A DNA stretch of 29,024 bases from JAQGMO01 sp050954505 (GTDB lineage Bacteria; Pseudomonadota; Gammaproteobacteria; Burkholderiales; Burkholderiaceae_D), in NCBI GenBank assembly GCA_050954505.1, contig JBPBPY010000064.1:1-29024 (forward strand). The letters are read 5' to 3'. The notes under the pieces are model-generated. The model searched no databases. It saw nothing but the letters and a program-made list of their open reading frames with translations, and was not told where the DNA came from. This document shows, one piece after another, positions 24,887 through 29,024 of the stretch (position 1 is its first letter; each line of letters opens with the position of its first letter). The translations under genes and the position numbers were made by a program.

Positions 24887-24987
24887 CTAATATTTAGCTT
24901 TCTAACTCAAATCATTTGGATTGATTCGAATATTCATTTCGTTAGCGCAACTCTTGAATCTGGACTGCATTCCACCACGGAGACATC

Positions 24988-27267
24988 ATGGCCAATATCA
25001 CTGGAACATCCAAAAAGGACGTACTCAACGGCACCAGCGCCGCGGACCTCATCCACGGAAAAGAGAACGATGATGTCTTGAATGGCCTTGCCGGCGACGA
25101 TCCGCTGTTCGGCGATGCCGGCAACGACACCCTGGACGGGGGCGCCGGAAATGACATGCTTGACGGTGGCATTGGCTTCGATCTGATGAAAGGCGGCCTG
25201 GGCGATGACCGTTATGTGGTCGATCATGCGAGCGATGTCATCACCGAGTTGGCGGATCAGGGCATCGATACCGTTTCGACCAACCTCAACAATTACGAGC
25301 TGCCCAGCCAGGTCGAAAATCTGACACTCACAGGGAATGCGAACCTGAATGCAACTGGTAATGCTCTTGACAACACCATCATTGGCAACAGTGGGAAGAA
25401 TCAGCTTCACAGTGGCGGTGGAATCGATACGCTTCAAGGCGGCGCTGGCGACGATACCTATTTTATCGATGACCGAACAGACACAATCCTGGAAAATGCA
25501 AATAACGGCTATGACACAGTTTATGTTGCCGAAGGCTATTACAATTTGGGTGAGAACCTGGAAGCATTGCACTCCACTGAAACCCGATCATCTCTCTTGA
25601 ATGGCAATACCCTGGGCAATCTGATTGTCGGTACACAAGGTGACGATACTGAGATAAATGGCAAAGAAGGCAACGATACGCTCATGGGCGAAGGAGGCAG
25701 GGACTACCTGGTAGGCGGCGTCGGTAACGATGTACTCTGGGGTGGAGCGGACAAGGACGATCTCGACGGCGGCAGCGGCCAGGACATTCTTCATGGCGGA
25801 ACGGGACCCGATTCACTGGCTAGTGGCGCCGGATCGGATGCCTTGTACGGGGATGACGACAACGACTATCTGCTTGGTGGGCCGGATGCCGATTTGCTCG
25901 ATGGTGGCAATGGCGACGACCGTCTGGATGGCGGCCTGGATGCCGATTTACTTGCTGGTGGTGCAGGGTCTGATGTATTGGAAGGTGATTCCGGATCGGA
26001 CATCTTGTACGGCGACGACGGCAACGACCTTCTGCCTGGGGGTGCGGATGCCGATTTGCTTGCCGGTGGTGCCGGCAGTGATATTTATGCTATTCGCACG
26101 ACTACCGACTCAACCGTCATGCACCCGGACGTCATAACCGGTTTTGACGGCGGCGACAGGATTGACTTTGGACCGATGGCAGAACATCTGTTTTTCTCGA
26201 CCACGCCGAATGCAGCCAACGGCGTCTGGACCACGGAGAAAACGACGTTCGGCATACCGACGACATCAGCTTATGCCGATACGATCGGCAGCGATGGCAT
26301 TGCCGACATGCTCGTCAAGCTGGTCGGCACGCGCGCTTCGACCATCGATGCGTCGGATTTTGTCAACCTGCCGTCATCGCAATTTTCGGCGCCGACAGCC
26401 AATCCAGGCGAGGGAATCAAGACGACCAATGAGGTAGGCCATGTATTCAGCCGGGACGATTTCGGCTTTCACGATGCCGACAACGACGCTTTTGTCGCGT
26501 TGTCAGTCAGCGCTTTCCAGGGTGGAGGCAAACTTTATTATGGCGACACCTTGCTTGGAGACACTCAAACACCTACGGTGATTTCCGCCAGCGATCTGGA
26601 TAGTGGCAAGTTGGTCTACTATCGCGAAGGCATTACCGACAGCGGCGGACAGGCTTCCTTTTCCTTCACGGTCAAGGATGACCGGATCGAGGCGCCGAAT
26701 ACCTCCACGATGTATTCAATGCATGTCGATCAGCATATCGATGCAGGCTCATTGTTTGGCACCGAAGTCCAGCCGGATGTTCTGGTGAAAGCCTTCAAGC
26801 CAGATGCGCCCGCCACGCCGCTCGCAGCGATCTTCGGTGTCAACCATAATTCGATCGTTGACAAAGGAGACGCTTTATATATCGGCGCACTTTATACTGA
26901 AAGTGCGAACCTAGAGCCATTCAGCGATGCCGTTTTGGAACGCATTGATGAGGTCACCACATTTACTGACGAATTGCAAGATGAAATCGAAGTGGAAACA
27001 GATTATCTTGATGTAAAATTTGCAATGATTGTGGCTGAAGACGATGTTGGTAATAATGAAGCAAGATTTTCAGATAAATTACTACTGTTACCGGCAAACC
27101 CGGAAGTCGATAATTTTAGTTATTATCTTTATTATGACGAAAGCGCATCCATCACACGCATTTTTTCTGAGCGAGGAACCATTACCACGCCTTTTACGGA
27201 GATTATGACAACGGACAACGTGGATGCAGTTACCCACGCCGAGTTACTCGATTTGTATTTTTCATGA
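24988..27267 (+). CDS. RTX calcium-binding repeat protein (759 aa)
   Basis: The ATG at 24988 has GGAG 5 bases before it. There is no N-terminal signal peptide, consistent with type I secretion, in which calcium binding to the glycine/aspartate nonapeptides folds the protein outside the cell. Nonapeptide blocks of GGxGxDxLx type lie at about 10-75, 134-160 and 215-365. Between them sit two copies of the motif seen in long RTX proteins (DDRYVVDHASDVITE and later DDTYFIDDRTDTILE), the first followed by an NLTLTGNANLNATGN strand. DVITGFDGGDRIDFG at 381-395 resembles the serralysin C-terminal element. Residues 487-565 look like a cadherin/VCBS-type Ig-like domain (FSRDDFGFHDADND, ISASDLDSGKLVYY). 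The last 160 residues are acidic, unrecognised and encoded by more A+T-rich DNA. No protease, lipase or toxin active site is seen, and no type I exporter is in the window. Role unknown; adhesin or surface protein is plausible. Confidence 0.9.
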   Translation: MANITGTSKKDVLNGTSAADLIHGKENDDVLNGLAGDDPLFGDAGNDTLDGGAGNDMLDGGIGFDLMKGGLGDDRYVVDHASDVITELADQGIDTVSTNLNNYELPSQVENLTLTGNANLNATGNALDNTIIGNSGKNQLHSGGGIDTLQGGAGDDTYFIDDRTDTILENANNGYDTVYVAEGYYNLGENLEALHSTETRSSLLNGNTLGNLIVGTQGDDTEINGKEGNDTLMGEGGRDYLVGGVGNDVLWGGADKDDLDGGSGQDILHGGTGPDSLASGAGSDALYGDDDNDYLLGGPDADLLDGGNGDDRLDGGLDADLLAGGAGSDVLEGDSGSDILYGDDGNDLLPGGADADLLAGGAGSDIYAIRTTTDSTVMHPDVITGFDGGDRIDFGPMAEHLFFSTTPNAANGVWTTEKTTFGIPTTSAYADTIGSDGIADMLVKLVGTRASTIDASDFVNLPSSQFSAPTANPGEGIKTTNEVGHVFSRDDFGFHDADNDAFVALSVSAFQGGGKLYYGDTLLGDTQTPTVISASDLDSGKLVYYREGITDSGGQASFSFTVKDDRIEAPNTSTMYSMHVDQHIDAGSLFGTEVQPDVLVKAFKPDAPATPLAAIFGVNHNSIVDKGDALYIGALYTESANLEPFSDAVLERIDEVTTFTDELQDEIEVETDYLDVKFAMIVAEDDVGNNEARFSDKLLLLPANPEVDNFSYYLYYDESASITRIFSERGTITTPFTEIMTTDNVDAVTHAELLDLYFS
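25834..26085 (+). repeat. 162-bp internal duplication in the RTX repeats
   Basis: The 54-residue unit starting SDALYGDDDND at residue 283 recurs from SDILYGDDGND at residue 337, continuing through GG(P/A)DADLL(D/A)GG, so the second copy is about half present. It is visible in DNA as well as protein, pointing to relatively recent unequal duplication within the calcium-binding region. Confidence 0.65.
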
Positions 27268-27318
27268 TAACCAAACTGCGCATTTGAATTAGCAAACTTC
27301 GACCAACAGGCGCCAAAA

Positions 27319-27415
27319 GCAATGACTCATCAAGAGATGAGTCATTGCCGCATTGCAGGAGCAAACATTCTTGCTCCTGCATGTTTCATCCAGCATTGTT
27401 TTTCAGGACAATGCT
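27319..27415. terminator. Three hairpins between convergent genes
   Basis: GCAATGACTCATC, AAGA, GATGAGTCATTGC (27319-27348) is a perfect 13-bp stem, followed by TTTT on the minus strand, so it can terminate the right-edge gene. GCAGGAGCAA, six bases, TTGCTCCTGC (27355-27380) is followed by ATGTTTC on the plus strand and may terminate the RTX gene. A third, AGCATTGT and ACAATGCT (27392-27415), follows. Nothing else is seen in 27268-27464. Confidence 0.65.
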
Positions 27416-27464
27416 CTTCGATAAGACGACGATAATAGCCTGGGCGGAGGATTTCGCCTGCCAC

Positions 27465-29024
27465 TCACTGATCATGCAACTGCTCAGCGCTCTCGGCAGC
27501 CGGGGTGTTCAGGATTGCGCGATCGGACAGGATTGCCACAGTGCTGCGATCCGGAACCACAGCTGCATGCCCCGGACTGCTCCTGCTGCCCGAACGCCCG
27601 CGCGGCGAAATCAATACATCGTCAACCGCAGAATACTCTACCGCAGCAGATTTCAGTACCGGCACCGACCTTACCGGACTGCGCGGCAACGCATCGCCGC
27701 GCGGTCCATCCCCGCCAATCGGCGCATCGCTGACCGGCAAGGCGGCAGCGCCGTCGAATGCTGCCTTTTCGGGGCTCTTCTCCTGCTGCGCAGACTGCTT
27801 TTGCTGTTCCAGCGCCAGTTCAACGAAGACCTCACCCTGGGCGATCAATTCGGCAACCCCGATGGCGAGATCCTGCAGGGCAACGCGCCCTACTTCACCA
27901 AGACGGTCGTTGGGATGCACCAGCGCAGACTTGACAGCATTTTCAACCAGGCCGGAAGCCAGCTGGATATGATGGCTGGCGCCGCGCAACCGGATGCGCA
28001 TGGTCAACAGCGAACCCAGATCGAGTCCACCAAGCTCGTCGACGGCTTCGGCTAGAAATTGCCTTGCACTCTGCAGTGCCGCCTGCAATGGCGTGCCATA
28101 AGCAACAGCGCGCCTGGAAGGTGGAATCTGTTGGGCAAACATGGCGATGTTTTCCAGGCAGGAGCGTTGTACCGCGATGGCTTGCGCCAGCTTGAGCCTG
28201 GCAGGATTGGCCTGGTCGTTGGCATAGCGCTTGAGCACCGATCTTTTGCCGCTCTCCAGGCCCAGCGCCCACTCCGGCAGGTAGTAGGAAGCCAGCTGGC
28301 CATACACATTCTGGCGCTGTTTGCGTTCGGCTGCCAGCGTTGCCGGATCCGGGGCTGCGAATTTCGCTGGCGTGGCCTTACCAGCCAAGGGCAAGTCGAT
28401 TGCCTTTGTCGCTGCCGCCGCGAGATCACCGCTTGCCTGCAGCGACACTTCCCTGGCGATCTTGCGTTTGTGTTGCCGATCACGTAACGCCGGCACATGC
28501 TGGGACAGGTCATGCTTTTCGGCTGCTGTCTTGCGCAGGCTGGCCCTGGGTTTGCCCGTGCGCGGCTTGCGCCGTGCGTCGACGTCGAGATCGGTTTCCT
28601 CCGCTTTGGCTTGCTCGCCGCGCGGCGCGTGCGCCGGCCGGTGAAAGTCCATGCTGCGCCTGCGCTCTATCTTGCTGCGGGCAGTAGCCGCACCGCTGCG
28701 AGCGGCCTTTGAATCAGCTTTCACCGGCACGATGCGCAGGGCATGCTTGTCCAGCTCCTCGACCAGCTTGCAAAGACTGACCAGGTTGGCGCCAGCAAGA
28801 TTGCACAACAGGCGCAGCCGGTCACGCACCTTTGCAGGCAAGTCACCGTCCCGCAAAGCCGCAAGCTTTTCGACCACCGTCTGCAGGTGGGATTCCGCTT
28901 TGCAGCTCCTGGCCCAGATGGCGCGGTAGGCGTCTTCATCTTCCACGTTCAGACCGACGGCCCCGGCCAACTGGCTGGCGGCGTCCTTGCCAAGCTGGAC
29001 GACACTTGGAAAATCCTTGTTGGT
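27465..29024 (-). CDS. Unrecognised Ala/Arg-rich protein (5' end beyond right edge)
   Basis: This minus-strand frame is open from the right edge to a TGA at 27465, about 519 codons. A TTG at 28970 could serve as a start, but the frame continues upstream without a stop, so the true start is probably outside the window. I do not recognise the family. The visible part begins with a helical block (AYRAIWARSCKAESHLQTVV, then a leucine-rich stretch LRLLCNLAGANLVSLCKLVE). A long basic, disordered linker follows (about 85-200 from the TTG). A second helical domain spans about 205-390 (LASYYLPEWALGLESGKRSV, SLLTMRIRLRGASHHIQLA). The protein ends with a Ser/Pro/Ala-rich tail. No membrane helix, signal peptide or enzymatic motif is seen. 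Its layout of helical blocks joined by disordered linkers recalls the ankyrin genes at the other end, without detectable sequence similarity by eye. Confidence 0.8.
   Translation of the reverse strand, partial: TNKDFPSVVQLGKDAASQLAGAVGLNVEDEDAYRAIWARSCKAESHLQTVVEKLAALRDGDLPAKVRDRLRLLCNLAGANLVSLCKLVEELDKHALRIVPVKADSKAARSGAATARSKIERRRSMDFHRPAHAPRGEQAKAEETDLDVDARRKPRTGKPRASLRKTAAEKHDLSQHVPALRDRQHKRKIAREVSLQASGDLAAAATKAIDLPLAGKATPAKFAAPDPATLAAERKQRQNVYGQLASYYLPEWALGLESGKRSVLKRYANDQANPARLKLAQAIAVQRSCLENIAMFAQQIPPSRRAVAYGTPLQAALQSARQFLAEAVDELGGLDLGSLLTMRIRLRGASHHIQLASGLVENAVKSALVHPNDRLGEVGRVALQDLAIGVAELIAQGEVFVELALEQQKQSAQQEKSPEKAAFDGAAALPVSDAPIGGDGPRGDALPRSPVRSVPVLKSAAVEYSAVDDVLISPRGRSGSRSSPGHAAVVPDRSTVAILSDRAILNTPAAESAEQLHDQ

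Noticed and set aside
25640..26090. Regular repeats that might suggest a CRISPR array
   Set aside because: The repeats are in frame and encode Gly/Asp-rich calcium-binding nonapeptides; there are no unique spacers or constant repeat length.

Overview
The window comes from the chromosome of a betaproteobacterium of the order Burkholderiales, most likely family Oxalobacteraceae. This rests on the moderately high G+C, the separate (unfused) nuoC and nuoD, and the gene order tpiA-secG-tRNA-Leu-nuoA..N-DUF2818-NUDIX, which I recall as typical of that order. The genus cannot be fixed by eye.

Core region (about 24740 down to 5023, nearly all on the minus strand). tpiA has a clear sigma70 promoter and is followed by secG. 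A tRNA-Leu(GAG) gene comes next, with its own near-consensus promoter and an intrinsic terminator. Then comes the complete fourteen-gene nuo operon for the proton-pumping NADH:quinone oxidoreductase (complex I): nuoA, B, C, D, E, F, G, H, I, J, K, L, M, N. All the expected iron-sulfur cysteines are visible in NuoB, E, F, G and I. NuoG shows no optional N7 motif. A small DUF2818 membrane protein and a NUDIX ADP-ribose pyrophosphatase-like gene follow. NuoL carries a striking histidine-rich insert, and NuoJ and SecG carry Pro/Ala-rich C-terminal tails. The nuo leader contains three 11-bp repeats, a nested hairpin and a perfect palindrome.

Accessory genes around and inside the core. (a) On the left, two adjacent, divergent paralogues of a large ankyrin-repeat protein form a tight minus-strand pair; the downstream copy runs off the left edge. 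(b) An unrecognised 404-residue gene with a Ser/Pro-rich N-terminus lies between DUF2818 and the NUDIX gene, interrupting an otherwise conserved neighbourhood. (c) On the right, a plus-strand gene encodes a 759-residue RTX (calcium-binding nonapeptide) protein, preceded by an A+T-rich region with a 10-bp inverted repeat. (d) A convergent minus-strand gene of unknown function runs off the right edge. These gene ends are separated by three consecutive hairpins.

The ankyrin, 404-residue, RTX and right-edge genes look like secreted or host/competitor-directed accessory proteins. That is inference from architecture only: no secretion-system gene, toxin active site or immunity gene is visible in the window.
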